Source of the DNA: Udeniomyces pyricola
Lineage: Eukaryota > Basidiomycota > Tremellomycetes > Cystofilobasidiales > Mrakiaceae
Direction of reading: 5' to 3'
Assembly: GCA_039545295.1 (NCBI GenBank)
Contig: BCIK01000013.1
Location: 310,001 to 374,000 of the forward strand
DNA length: 64,000 nt
Below, piece by piece: positions 34,836 to 46,685 of this stretch. Both the position numbers and the translations under genes were made by a program. The stretch's first letter is position 1. Each line of letters begins with the position of its first letter. Under the pieces are notes generated by a model. The model was not told the DNA's origin. It searched no databases and was given only the letters and a program-made list of their open reading frames with translations.

Positions 34836-36444
34836 TTACCAAAGAGACCATCCCTTCTTCTTCGCCTCAACCGCCTTAAGCTCAGCCTCCTTCTTGAGCT
34901 CAGCCGCCTTGAGCTCAGCCTGTCCCTCCTTACCCCTGACCCAGCTCTCACCCTCTCGGATCAACCTCTCGCCTTCCTTCTCGAGCTCCATCATCTTCTC
35001 CCTAACCTCCTTGGCGCTCTCGCCGACCAACTCCCGACCCTGGCTGAGCTCCCGCTTGGCCTCCTCGACGATGGCCTTGCCTCGATTCAGCGCATCGAGA
35101 CCACCGGCAGCGGCATGCTGTCGAGCCGAGTCAAGCGATCCCTGAGCAGCGTGAAGAGCGGCGAGGGTCGACGACGCAACTTCGGCAGGAGTCGTGTGGG
35201 CCAACTTGGAAGCGGCCGACTTGGCAGACTCGAGAGCAGAGTGGGTCGTCGAGCTCAGGTCAGCCGCAGCATCCTTGGTAGCCTCTTTGGCGTTGGATGC
35301 AGCAGACTCGGCAATCTCAAGGGGAACCTTGTCCTTGCCTGACCAGATCAAGAGTAATGAGGGGAGAGAGAGAGAAGAGAGAGAGAAGAGAGAGAGAAAG
35401 GAACAAGCAAAAGGAGAGACAAAAGGGTTGGGGAAGTCAAAGGATGATCAGCCCCATCTCCGCAAGACGCGATTCATTAACCCCTTCGCCTGAACTCTCC
35501 AGACGCGTGTACACGTGAACAAAGCAAAAGCAAAACAAAAAAAAAGACTTACCACCCATGTACCAGTAGTTGACGAACCGACCGGTCTGGACGAGTTGAG
35601 CGGCCGCGTTAGTCGCGTGGCACGCAAAGAGGAGGTAGTTTCGAGGTCGAACCTGCCAAGCGAACGCCATGAAGATGGACCTGGGGCAACATGGATTCAA
35701 CAAAAGTGAGTTTGGACAACGAACAGTTATAAGCATCTGGATGTTTGAGAGACTTAAAACAAAGGGGGAACAAGAGGAGCAAAGGGAGATGAAGAAAGGG
35801 ACGATGAAGCGTACGAGTAACCAGCCATGGTGGGGGACATGACACCCGAGATCATGGACTCGTCTTTTCGAATGTCAGCAAGGGCGGCGATAGGGAGACC
35901 CCAGTTGGCGACCTATGGAATGAAAGAAGAATGACGTTGGACCGAATGAAAGCGAGATGATAAGTGAGCGATCAAAGAGAGTGGGATCGTCCCCCCCAAC
36001 AAATACCAGCAGGGTTGTCCAAATCGAGGCAAGGCAAGACGGATAGATAGACGAGGCAGCGGAAGGGAAGGGGGAAGACGGTGGACGGGGAAGGAGGGAG
36101 GGTGAGGAGATTTGCGCGGTATCGTGATTGGGATAGGAAGACGTACGGGACCCCCTGTGAATAGAAGCAGATGAAGAGATAAGGGAGAAAGGTATTAGCT
36201 TCGGGGAGAGGCATGCGTGCAGGACGGGTGAGCAAGTTGAGTCGAGAGTGGCATGACGCGAGACGAACAGAAGTGGGTGCTGAAGAAGTAGGCTCGGCCC
36301 TGGGGCGATTTGATCCTGTAAAGGAAGAGGCGGACGACGATGGGATGAGTGATATAAGTGAGTGAGTATGGGATGACGAGATAAGAGCGGGTAGGTTGGA
36401 AGATTGAGGAACGGGTCGAACCAGTTGACGAATTGGGAAGCCAT
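34836..36444 (-). CDS. MPC1: mitochondrial pyruvate carrier subunit 1 with long C-terminal tail
   Basis: MPC1 pairs with MPC2 in the inner mitochondrial membrane to import pyruvate. Six minus-strand exons join in phase to 268 residues: 36444-36422, 36315-36269, 36154-36147, 35912-35815, 35680-35553, 35338-34836. The core, residues 1-102, is a full MPC1: [17 protein letters not shown], then [19 protein letters not shown] (21-39), then [20 protein letters not shown]. Exon 3 is an 8-nt microexon; with one base from exon 2 it encodes WGP of the signature, so skipping it would break the motif and the frame. Ordinary MPC1 proteins end soon after the last helix at about 110-130 residues. Here one large exon adds about 166 residues rich in Ala, Lys, Glu and Ser ([36 protein letters not shown]), predicted as amphipathic helix and LEA-like in style. 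That exon has no ATG at its beginning and joins through canonical sites, so it is not a separate gene. The tail's role is unknown. Confidence 0.92.
36147..36154 (-). other. 8-nt microexon of MPC1
   Basis: The minus strand reads CACAG, then GGGGTCCC, then GTACGT. Joined to the final T of the preceding exon, the eight bases encode Trp-Gly-Pro of THFWGPVANWGLP. The match to the invariant MPC1 motif and the preserved frame are the evidence. Confidence 0.88.
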
Positions 36445-36777
36445 GGCAAAGGAGGAAGAGGGGAAGTGGGGATGGGTGGGGAGGAAGGAGAGGGAGAAAG
36501 AAGGAGGAGCGAGTGATCAGAGAGGCTCGAAGACTCGGAGATGGTTGGTTTGTTGCTGGCCCAGGCGTTCCCTCTTGTCCTCTGCCCTGCCTCGCTTGGA
36601 CCATAAACTCGATCATCATCATCGCCATCATCGCTTATCCTCGCTTCCAAAAGCAGCCAGCCTCGCTCATGAACCGCTACTAGATCTCTAGATCTCTTGC
36701 TATCCGGCCCGATCAATCACATCACCACACATCCTTCCCTCTCTCTCCATCCTCTCTCTTCATCCGACCCAAACCTC
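36445..36777. promoter_or_regulatory. divergent intergenic region, MPC1 and small mitochondrial gene
   Basis: These 333 bp separate the start codons of two divergent genes whose products are both predicted in mitochondria. The region must hold both promoters. I identify no specific element with confidence. Confidence 0.4.
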
Positions 36778-37993
36778 ATGGCATCCCTCTTCCGAACTGC
36801 CCTCATCACGGGTAGGCCCAACACCGGGGCTTATTCGCCTCTCGCCCGACCCACCAACGCCTTCGCGCGTATGCGATACGACCCGCAAGCCGTTCAAGCC
36901 AGCAAGAGGTTCGCCGGTCATGAACATCCCCTCAATACGCCTTCCGGCATGCTCGATGGTTACCGCGTAAGTCTCATTGGCCCAAAGGTGTTCCAGAGCT
37001 CCTCGAGTATGGACCACATGAGTACGGGGGACCCTTCACTTATCTCCACGCAATCAAATCCTTCCTCGCCTCCTCCCTCATGCTTTCCATCTCGCCTCGC
37101 ATCCTCTCGGCTCCTTCGGGAACTCAGCCGGGCGAAAAGCAACCCATCCACAGTACGTCGCCCTCGACCCCCTTCGCGTACCCTCAAACCTCTCATTGTC
37201 GTCTTGAATTGGCCCTTCAGAGCGATGAACTTTGACGATGGGAAGATCTGACCCGTCTACGCATCGCACTTTTGCTCCGCTCCGATTGTTCGATCCGAAT
37301 AGTCGTCACCTGGCTTGGTAGTGCGTAACGTGCCCCCCCCCCCCTTCCCTCTCCTCTCCTCTCCTCCCCTCCTCTGCCCCCTCTTGCTGATCTCCCTGCC
37401 ATCCTATTCGCTTAAGACACGGACTGACACCTTGCACTCATACTCTCATCAGTCTACCCTCTGTGGTGCTTTACCATCATCTGGCTGACCGGTCTCACCT
37501 TCCTCGGAGACCCGTACGCATTTATCCTTACTCCCTCCTCTATGTCTTCACTTTCAAGGGGATGCACGATAGGCTCGTTCACTCATTCCAAAACAAAACA
37601 AAACAAAACACGTTTTCTTGATCCCTTGGTTCTTGTTTCTTTTTTTCTGTTTTTTTTTTTTGTTTTCGTAAAGGGAGGGCGAATGGGCCAAGATGGAGGC
37701 CGAGAGGAGGCTCGTCGAGAGGGGCGAATACCCTACTTACGTATGTCCTTCTGACTCTCAACTCGTCGCCCTAAACCAACTGGTTGACCTACCGAAACGT
37801 GCAAGAGCGTTCATGAAACACTCACTCATAAATTCTCCTTTCTTCTTTTGGATCGTCTTTCTCTTTTTTTGCTTTTTTTTTTTTTTGCTTTCTCTTTTCT
37901 TTTCAGACCGTTACTTCGCCTGCTTACGTCAACTTCAACCCTCCCCACCCCGATAGGAGGGGTAAGTCTTACAGCAAAGAAAGAGCCTACTAA
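36778..37993 (+). CDS. small mitochondrial single-pass membrane protein, possibly complex I NDUFB11/ESSS
   Basis: The preferred model has exons 36778-36958, 37453-37513, 37674-37740 and 37907-37993, giving 131 residues in phase. The N-terminus (MASLFRTALITGRPN, basic, no acidic residues for 30 positions) looks like a mitochondrial presequence. One membrane helix follows (PLWCFTIIWLTGLTFLG), then a charged helix EGEWAKMEAERRLVERGEYP and a short polar tail. A helix followed by W-x-x-x-EAE-R-x(4)-G-x-P resembles NDUFB11/ESSS of complex I, but similarity is too short to be sure. The donor at 36959 (GTTACC) is weak. A canonical GTAAGT lies eight bases downstream but would put the membrane exon out of frame unless an extra exon intervenes. 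Divergent from MPC1. Confidence 0.55.
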
Positions 37994-40303
37994 ACCTAAT
38001 CGATGCCTCATTTATAATGGGCCGGGCCGAGGATGGATTCGGTGCATGCATGATGCATGCGCTCGCTTAACTGTTCATGATGTGTGGTTTTTTTCTTAAA
38101 ACAACTCCTTTCCTGCTCTTTGGTTTTCTTCTGTTTTTTTTTGTCTTTGCATTGTGTTGTCTTTATGTGTGTGTGTGTGTGTGTGTTTCGTCTGGTTCTG
38201 CTCTGACCATTGGAAGTCGAGGTGCGAAGGCTGTAGATTCAGATTTCAATGGTTCCCATCGTACATCATCATTGACCATACGTAAAAGCATATAGGCGGT
38301 ACTGCTGCATGTTTCAGTGCCGACGACGTGCTCGTGATATTGATGCTACGGACATCAGATCATAAGTGATTACTGAAGGCTTATCACCACGCCATGTAGA
38401 TCGGAGTTGACCGAACTCTCATGAATCAATCACTCTAGTTTGTACAGGTCGATGATGTCGACTTCGGTCGATCATCGAAGGACTTGGACATGTATCTAGA
38501 TTACGGACGACAACGATTGACGGTGAACGAAACTCTGCACTTCATCGACATACATCGATCTACGCCATCTGTCATATATATATGTATAGCAGGAGACGGT
38601 ATGATGCTGATGGTGGTGGCGCATGACGGACTATTAGCACTTGTTTGGACCGTCGGACCAAACACTGCAACTGAGGACTGAAGCGCAGCAGGTCGCTCGC
38701 TGGCGATCAGATGCGGGCCGCAACGCGCAATACCTGGACGACGTTCCATAGAGAAAATCACTTGAAACCGCGACATACATGATATTCGATATGGTGACGT
38801 GTTGATGTTCGATGTTCTCCCTTTTGTTGGTCGTGGGATCTTGGGTATGGGATACTGGAGTCGAGTCGAGGCCGTCAAGGGTGTTTGGGTACGTTTGGTA
38901 CGGTATGGTGCTGAATATGGAGTCGAGGCTTTTCAAAGGGTTGCTATGTGCTATCCTGGATATGGGAACATCATGCGTTATGTCGTGATGAGCTTTTGAG
39001 AGATTGATTGGAGCATGAAATACCAAAGGGAACGACTCGATTCGACAGCACGACCGCGTCGAGGCGCTTGACTGATGTATACGGGTCTGGAGTGTGATTA
39101 TGTGCGCGCAGCTTGGTCTGGACGTCTTGGGATTGGGACGATCTGGACCTACGCATATTGTCATGATGATGGAAGAAGCTAAACGTTTGTTCAATCCGAT
39201 TTATTGCATGCAAAACGGCCTGCAGATGTACGTATCGTATTCGATCTAGAACGAAAAGAATCTAATTACCCTTGAATCTGCAGCCAATCAGACTCATCAC
39301 ATCTCGGCCGGGTTCGGCTCCGCGAGCGCTATCATATCAACCAAGATTCCCAGATCAGAGAAGCATCAAGCCAGGACGGTTGACTGTTCTCTTTGGCACG
39401 CAGATAGTAGTTGCGTGGGTTTTGGCTCTTGATCGAGGTTCGAGATTCGAGGAAGCGCGCGATGATGATGTGACCGGCGCGGGTCAAGGGTGGGCAAGTA
39501 CTGATCTCGATGTGATGTCGGCGGAGTGTGACTGGATCATCTTGGCGAACATGGAACGTTCTCCTTGAGTGCTTAGTCAGCTCAGCTTTATAGGGGAGGA
39601 GCGAGGAGCGGTTAACATGCCTGTCAGCCAGACATCGCATGCATCGACGAGGGCGCCTGCGCGATTTCGATACAAGCTTCAAGATCTCCACGTTCTAGAC
39701 AGCTGCGCCCTTTGTCCGGTCTCCCCTCGTTACCTCAAACATGGTTTTAACCCCTCAGTGGGAATGGTGGGTTCTCCTCAAGCGTTTTCCATCGTGGGGC
39801 CAAGGAGATTGATTGAGCACGAAGGTTAATTCGATAACAATCAATGTTCAATACGTAAGTTGGGCCATGAGTTCTCCTCTTCTGCCTTCCCTTCCTTCGT
39901 CCTCAGCGCCGGCCGGACCTTTGAAGCTTCCAGGCTTCCAAAGTTGCGACTCATTAGACCGCGGTGTCCTTCTTTCTCTCCCAGTCCTGTCCTGTCCTCG
40001 GTCCAAATCTGCTTGACTGCATCTGCTTCTGATCTTCTCCCCCTCGACGTCCTCGGCTCTTCGTCTGCCTACTCCTTTCGGCTCATCGACATCTCTTCCG
40101 CCTTTGACCCCGTCGCGTTCTTGACGACTGTCATATCCATTCCATCCGCCCTAAGCGCTGTCGCTTCGACACCTGACTGATTATCGCCGTCACCCAGCGC
40201 CCAGCTCCTTCTGTCCAGTTTTTTTCTTCTTCTTCTTTCTCTCTGTCTTCCACAGTAACCAAAGTCCATCTTTTGAGCTCTGCATCTCCAGTCCCTCGTG
40301 GTC
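37994..40303. other. 2.3-kb intergenic region without recognisable genes
   Basis: No reading frame here has family similarity or a plausible exon chain. It contains a TG dinucleotide run at about 38166-38187 and CGATC/GATCG-rich sequence around 38400-38600. From about 39870 the + strand turns C/T-rich and presumably carries the leader of the 40304 gene. Confidence 0.5.
38166..38187. repeat. TG dinucleotide microsatellite
   Basis: About eleven consecutive TG units lie in the trailer or intergenic region downstream of the small mitochondrial gene. Confidence 0.9.
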
Positions 40304-43300
40304 ATGCCAGCGTCTCCCACACCGACTCCCCTTGCCACGGCTTCTTCAGCAGCTACCCCATCGACTGCTTCGCCCAGCTCCGCCATCGCAACCGCAGCTC
40401 GCATTATCGCCGCCTCGTCCCACAGTAACCCTGTTTGCCCTCCTCATCCTTTGCCTTCTTCCACTGCTACAATCTCCACTAGCCCTACTGTCAGCTCACC
40501 CATTACGATTGCCCCGTTGGCGTCGTCGCACTCGCGACGCAATTCGCGCTCGTCGTCCTCTGTGTCGAGCTTGAGCGCCTTCTCTCCCTTACTCCCTCTC
40601 ACGCCCCTGAATCCGCTCGTCCACCTTGCATCGCCTTCCCATGCACACTCGTCCTTGAAGTCACCGCATGAGCATCAGCAACCACATCAACGTACCCCCT
40701 CTGCTCGCGATGATGGCGACGAGAACGTCATGGGTAGCGAACTCGTAGACGACGTCGTCGTCGCCGCCGGCACCAATCGCTCAATCAGCAACGGTTTCCA
40801 ACAGCGCCACCATTTGGGCACCGCCGTTGCCGCGTCGCCGCTGCTCGAACCGTCCCCGGCTCTCCTTTCCTCGACCCCTAGACCTCCTCGACTCGTCGCG
40901 ACTGCCCCTTCCCCTGCTTCTCATAGCTCCCCGTACCCCTCGCCTTTGCCGTCTGCCCCTTCCTCACCCGGAAACCCCACCAGTCTCCACTCGACCCGAC
41001 CGAGTCAGCAGCAGCAGCAGCAGCTTCACCGCATTCGCTCTCGTCAAATCCTTGCCAACGCGTCGTCGTCCCCCTCTCCTTCCTTGTCCGCCAGTCTTCC
41101 TTCGACCCTTGGCTCACCTGTTAGCATCAGTAGTACCAGAACGAGTGGCACAAGTACTTTGCAAGCTAGATCCAGGTCAGTAATCTTTCCTCCTTATCTT
41201 TAATCCACGGATAACCCAGGTCTGGTCCAGGCTGAGGTTCTCGAGAGGGGGAGCAAGGGAAAAGCTTCCGACGTGACCCTCGACAGTATACACGGCAACA
41301 GCACGTTTGGTCCGGATGAGCGGACTCTATCCTGTCCATGACTTGGCTCTGCTCTGCTCTACTTCACTCATACGCACACGTCCAAATCGCTGTGGACAGC
41401 ACAAGCTTGTTTGGGCATGCCTGATTGGAGGATGGATGACCGGGGCTCGCTCTGTCTGAGGTCGTGAGCGCGACTGACCTGGAATTCTTTCTGTTTGTTT
41501 CTCGGGGGCTTTCACCATCCACATCAACATCTTTGCCATCGCTGTGTCACCACGCACATCTCAACAGAGCACGCTCCATCTCGACCCAGCCCGTTTCAAA
41601 CTCTGCGGCGCGACCATCCCTCAAGCCAGTCGCGTCGTCCTCGTCCTCTCTTTCCTCGGCTGAACTTGGCCTTGACCGTCGAAGGTCTTCTCTCTCGCCG
41701 TTCTCATCCTACATCACACTTTCCTCACTTGCATCACCGCAACAACCTTCTTCCCAAAACACAGCACTCGCTCCGTTCTCGGGTCATCAGCAGCGCGTAC
41801 GGAGCTCGACAGCCGACGTTCCCTCTTCTGGACCCGTTTCTTTTCCCTTTGACCCCAAGCTTGCTGCATCGACTCAAGTACCGTTCCCAACGACATCACG
41901 AGAGACGGAAGAGTCGTTCAATCCAGAAGCCTCTCGTCGCAAACCCATTCGGTCGTATTCGTCCCCTTCGATTCAAATCGAACACAATCCTCCTACGTTT
42001 CTCCAAAAGCCGTTGATCCGAGCGACCCAAACGACATTTCCCACATCGACCTCACCCACATCTCCTCGGCAGACGCTCTTTAGCAACCCAACGACCCTTC
42101 CACCGGACCACTATCACCCCGATTACACTCCACAGCCCCTCGGAAGCCCCTACTCGAGTTCGAGTTCCCTCTCCTCCCTCCATTCCTCCTCTTCTAACCA
42201 AACGGCTATCACTATCAAGCCCAAGGCTACCAGGTCCAAGACGCTCACCCGGACAACCTCTTCAACCTCCATTCACTCACCTCGAACGACGACGACGACG
42301 ACGTTGCTCTCGGCTTCCCCGACCCTCTCCCAAAACTCCCCATTTTCGCCGCTCCTTCGTCTGACGAGTATCTCTGCAGGTCAAACCAGTGGCAACAGCA
42401 GCATCTCACCCGGCCTCAGTTCCCAAAGCAACAATCTTGGTATGCCATCGCCCCGTCACTACCAACAGCAGCCTGTACTGGGACTCGGCATGTCGCGTCG
42501 CGAGTCGGATCGCGAAGACGACTGGGACCAAGGAGGGGATGACGAGAGCGAAGACGCAAGGTTGAGTGGTTTGAGCATGAGGAGCAGCTTGACGAATCGA
42601 CGGGAAGGAAGTGGGTCGAACGCTAGGATCAGCGGAAACAGTGCTGGGGGTGGAGTGATGACGACAGCAGCATCAAGCAGTAGTGTCGCTCGAAGAAGAT
42701 CGACGAGGGACGGAGGCGAAGGGGGGCAGACAAGCTCCAGGAGAAGCGATCCGCAGCACTCATCGCATCAAACACAGTCGCAGCCTCAGTCGCCCAGCTC
42801 GATAGACTCGCCCCTCGGTTTGGGCCTCAACATGACAAACGCTCCATCCGGCTCCGTCTCTCTGCTGTCTACATCTCCGTCGTCCCATGCTTTGCCTCAG
42901 ATACATCCGTCCTCGGCCCATCCATCCTCTCCTCCACCATACTCTCCACCTCAACCCCAATCAATCCCTGCCTTTCCCTTTCCCTTTCCCTTTCCTCATC
43001 AATTCTCCACAACGGCGGCCTCTTCCGCACCGTCTGCTTCGTCCTCGCTCCCCCAGACTCATCCGAGTTCTGCCGCTGATTCCGCTTCGTCACAACATCA
43101 TCCTCATCCTCATTCTCACCCTCAACAGCAGCACCTTCACCACCCTCAACTGAGACCCTTTTCCAATCCGACATCTCCTACCATCAGCCACCCACAACTG
43201 CCGTTCGACCCTCGTCACTATGCGGCGCACCTATATGGTTTCCCATCATACCAGCAACCGCAGCAGGCACCATCCTCCCAGCAGCAGCACGCAGGCTGGC

Positions 43301-45630
43301 CAGCTGTATCTTCGGCCTCTTCTTCTACCCATCATTTTTCCGATTCGCACGCTCACTCATTCGACCCCTACGGATCTGTCACAGTGCCACCGACCCAAGG
43401 AGAAACCCCATTCTCTCAATCCGCTTCTTCCTCCACCGTATTTGATTCTGTAGCATCTGCCCCGTTGAATCGTCGTCGCTCGACGGGATCAGGCTTTGGT
43501 TACTTGCCGTCTTCTGCTTCGACAATCTCTTTCACGTCACCTTCTTCGACGGGCGCCGGGAGCGGTTGGGAGAGTGCTGGTTCGCCAGAGGGACGGGATC
43601 TGGTAGAAGATGGAAGATGGGATCGTCAGCGGAGGAGACAGTCGATCGAGGTGTATGATACGATCTCTGCTAGTCGGAGAGCGGGACGACGAAGAGGTAG
43701 TGGAGGGGACGGGGACGGTGGGAGGAGAAGACGTAGTGGGAGCGAACATCAGGACGAGACGACGGATGCCGAGGCATACCATGGATCCAGGGGAGCTTGG
43801 GGTAGCACGGTCCTTGGGAGTAGTGGAGGTGGTAGCATCGCGAGACGGAGACGGGGCGAGACGAGTGGTGGTGGCGAACGAGGCTCGTTGTCTGCTAATC
43901 CTTCCCACGCGACGGGACCTTCTGGCTCCAAGATTCCATCGACTGGTATCGTCGCACCAACTGGAACCAATCCATCCAACCACAGCTTTACTTCGACTTC
44001 TCGGGAGCGTGAGCGTGAACGCGAATGCGAACGCACGATTCGACGACATGAAGTGACATCCGATATCAACCCACTTTCCGGAACAGACTTGGACGACTTT
44101 CCTCCTCCTTCCCACCGACACTCATCTTCTTCGGCCCCTTCTTTCCCCATCACCGATATGAAACTGTCTGCGATCCCATCGCTCCTCGTTGCTCTCGCGA
44201 CGAATACGCCACCGTCGTTGCGGCCGAGGATGTCCCGATGGTTAGAGTATCGCGCTAGGGATCGAAGAACGTTGAGGGCATTGAGGATGTTGAGCACTGT
44301 GCCGAGTGTTTGGGGCGGCTTGGGGTTGGCTTGGCGGGTGTTGTTGTGTATCGTAGAGAGGAGGGTTCAAGAAGGGGTTGAAAGAGGGGGTGGAGGTGGG
44401 GCAAGTGCGGGTATGAGAGCGAAGAAAGGGTTGGAAGAAGGGAGTTTGGAAGAATGTGTGGTGGCAGTCGTTTGGGTATGTGTTTCTTGGAACGTTCTGG
44501 TCTGAAAAGCGACAGATTGCTTTCTTGGTTGAGTTCTACGATTGACATTTTCGCGATTCTTCCCTTTTCTTTTTTGAACTTGTCCCCCCCCCCTCCCTCA
44601 CCCTTCCTGTCCCTTTCTCTCACCACCTCTCTGCGTCACCCTTACTCAGACCATTCACTCTGCCCTGCTCTCACACCACCTCTCGACTCACCTCCTCTCC
44701 CGCTGGTTGACCCTCTACCCTCCCCTTCCGACCTTCCTCCGGCTTCTCTCGCTCCAATCTATTTGCTGGCTTGCAACGTCCATCACCCTCGGCGTTATGG
44801 GCCCATCGAGACCCCTCATGGGCTGGGTCGTTGTTTGCTGCGCGACGAGCTTCTGGGTCGGTGTTGGCATCTGGATGAGTGGCGGTAGAAAAGGTGGGAT
44901 GGGTAGTGGCGGGAACAGCGCCAGGAAGTCCAAGAAAGTAGCTAGTGGAGAGAAGGGGTTGGGTAGCGGCGGTGGTGGGAGTGGTGGTTGGGTAGTTGAT
45001 GGAGGTATCAATAGTAGTGGAGGGGGAGTTTCGATCGTTGATCCTCATCTTGCCATCAATCCGAGCGGGACCCACAACTCGAACTCTACCTCGACCGATC
45101 GAAAATCGTTTTTGAGAAGCAATACCCCCTCTGGATCGTCTACCGAGCCCCCAACGGCCCTTGTTTCGGCATCGTCGGCAGTAGACGTAACAGGTGCGGT
45201 GGCGGGAGGAGGGGAAGATGAAGATGAGGGTATGGATTGGGATATGTTGGGCAGACAGGTCGGTTGGCCAAGTTTTGCTTTGTGGGGCCTCATGGGCGTG
45301 TGGTTGGTGAGTAGTTTCTCGTTCCTTTCTTTCTTGGTCGTCTTCCTGCTGTCTTCCCTAGGAGTGGTTTTTCTTCTTCTTTGTTTTCGTTACTGTGTTT
45401 GTTGTGCTTGCGAACGACGTTGGTCTGGGATTGTTTTGAACGCATGGCTGACCTTGGTTTACTTTTTTCTTTGAATGGTCGTTCTTACGTGCCCATCCTC
45501 TCTCTCTCTTCCTCTCTCTTCTTTATTTGTTTGCTGGCCGTCTTTCTTGCGTGGTTGACGAATGGGACAGCTTTTGGAACGCGATGCGACACGTAGAGAC
45601 GCCGGTCTCGCAGGAGGGTTTGGGGAATAA
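40304..45630 (+). CDS. large Ser-rich protein with C-terminal membrane segments, unknown function
   Basis: Four exons join in phase to 1498 residues: 40304-41175, 41568-44475, 44650-45306, 45571-45630. The first ~1100 residues are disordered in appearance: runs of Ser, Pro, Thr, Gln and His with many S-P/T-P sites (SPLLEPSPALLSSTP, SPTSPRQTLFSNPTT). The C-terminal quarter is ordered. From about 1165 (DMKLSAIPSLLVALATNTPP) follow hydrophobic segments near 1203-1220 (VPSVWGGLGLAWRVLLCI), 1291-1310 (RLLSLQSICWLATSITLGVM), 1318-1336 (GWVVVCCATSFWVGVGIWM) and 1466-1479 (WPSFALWGLMGVWL). This suggests an integral protein of an internal membrane with a long regulated cytosolic or nuclear domain. I recognise no family. 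The many S-P/T-P sites suggest proline-directed phosphorylation (inference). A large T tract lies downstream. Confidence 0.78.
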
Positions 45631-45936
45631 ATGGAATCTTTATGTTGTTTGACGCCCAAAACTTCGACCTCAATATCCATATCAAGCATGGAACAAGACA
45701 GCTGAAGAAGAAGGATAAAAAAAAACGAAACCTCTCTGCTTTGCTACCTTGCCACTTGGTGTCTTGTCTCCTCTTCACTATACCAATGATGATATATCTC
45801 TTTGCTCCTCCCCTAGTCCCATCTCGAATCAATTCCGGTCTATACCCTCTGCACTATTTCCATTTACTCGTGTCCTCTTTCCCATCCTGTCTCGGCTCGT
45901 CCACTTCTCGTCCCTCTCTAGCTTTCGCTTCGCCGC

Positions 45937-45940
<4 letters not shown>

Positions 45941-45968
<28 letters not shown>

Positions 45969-45972
45969 CTCT

Positions 45973-46016
<44 letters not shown>

Positions 46017-46037
46017 CTTTCTTTTTTTTTTCTTCTT
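45941..46037. repeat. ~100-bp nearly pure T tract
   Basis: About 97 bp consist of T with only a few C interruptions, in three blocks. It lies about 310 bp after the stop codon of the 40304 gene. On the other strand it is an A tract. Confidence 0.9.
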
Positions 46038-46236
46038 CTTGCCATTGCTCGCTTGCTTGCTTCTGTCCTCTCTATTCCAATGATCCTCTGGCTACGAATC
46101 AATTTTTTTCAATTCTCCCCTCTTCCCCCCCCCCTTTATCCCTCTCCCTCCTCGCCTCCGCCTTGCTGGTTTCCTTGGACCTTTTCTCGTTTCCTCACTA
46201 GTGGTTTCCTAACTTCTCTCATCGCTTGTTGCTGTT

Positions 46237-46267
<31 letters not shown>

Positions 46268-46624
46268 TTTTTTTTTTTTCTCTCGATGCGACACTCTGGC
46301 TCCATAGAAGCCGATCACCTCCTTGCTAGCTCTTCAATATAGTCATCCTTGCATTTTTGTTGGTACATGCTTCATGGGTGTATAAGAGAGAGGTTGCGTT
46401 TTTATTCTACTACGATGATGTAGTATAACCCATGATGCGTCGTCAGTTGTGTGCAGAGCGTACTTGATGGCGGGGTCATCTTCATCCTTGTTGCTAAGCC
46501 ATCGTGATATGTATACCTCAGCTCATCTCATTCCCCCCCCCCCCCCTTCTACCCACCTATTTCTCTCTAAAGTCCACCTGCCTTTGGACCTTGTCATATA
46601 TCGAAAAACAAAATCAAATAGAGT

Positions 46625-46646
46625 CATATATATATATATATATATA
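46625..46646. repeat. TA dinucleotide run
   Basis: Alternating A and T for about 22 bp, just beyond the stop codon of the Sld3-like gene. Confidence 0.85.
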
Positions 46647-46685
46647 AACAAATCAACCAAATCAAACAAAACAAAAAACTCAAAC

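Larger units (their letters stand above)
45631..46685. other. convergent intergenic region, T-rich
   Basis: Both flanking genes end here. The interval is dominated by T and CT tracts on the + strand, including a nearly pure T stretch at 45941-46037, a CT run then T run at about 46237-46279, a C run near 46534-46547 and (TA)n at 46625-46646. Frames crossing it (Phe/Ser or Lys/Glu repeats) are artefacts. I see no gene. Confidence 0.6.

Noticed and set aside
34836..35351. MPC1 tail as a separate LEA-like gene
   Set aside because: No ATG opens the exon, and canonical splice sites join it in frame to the MPC1 core; the simplest model is one gene.
36967..36998. GTAAGT donor with a nearby acceptor in the small mitochondrial gene
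   Set aside because: The resulting intron would be only 32 nt and would add an exon with no similarity; the donor eight bases upstream gives an intact 131-residue protein.
45642..46307. 221-codon Phe-rich frame resembling a membrane protein
   Set aside because: The hydrophobicity comes from T homopolymers in an intergenic region; no start, splice or homology supports it.
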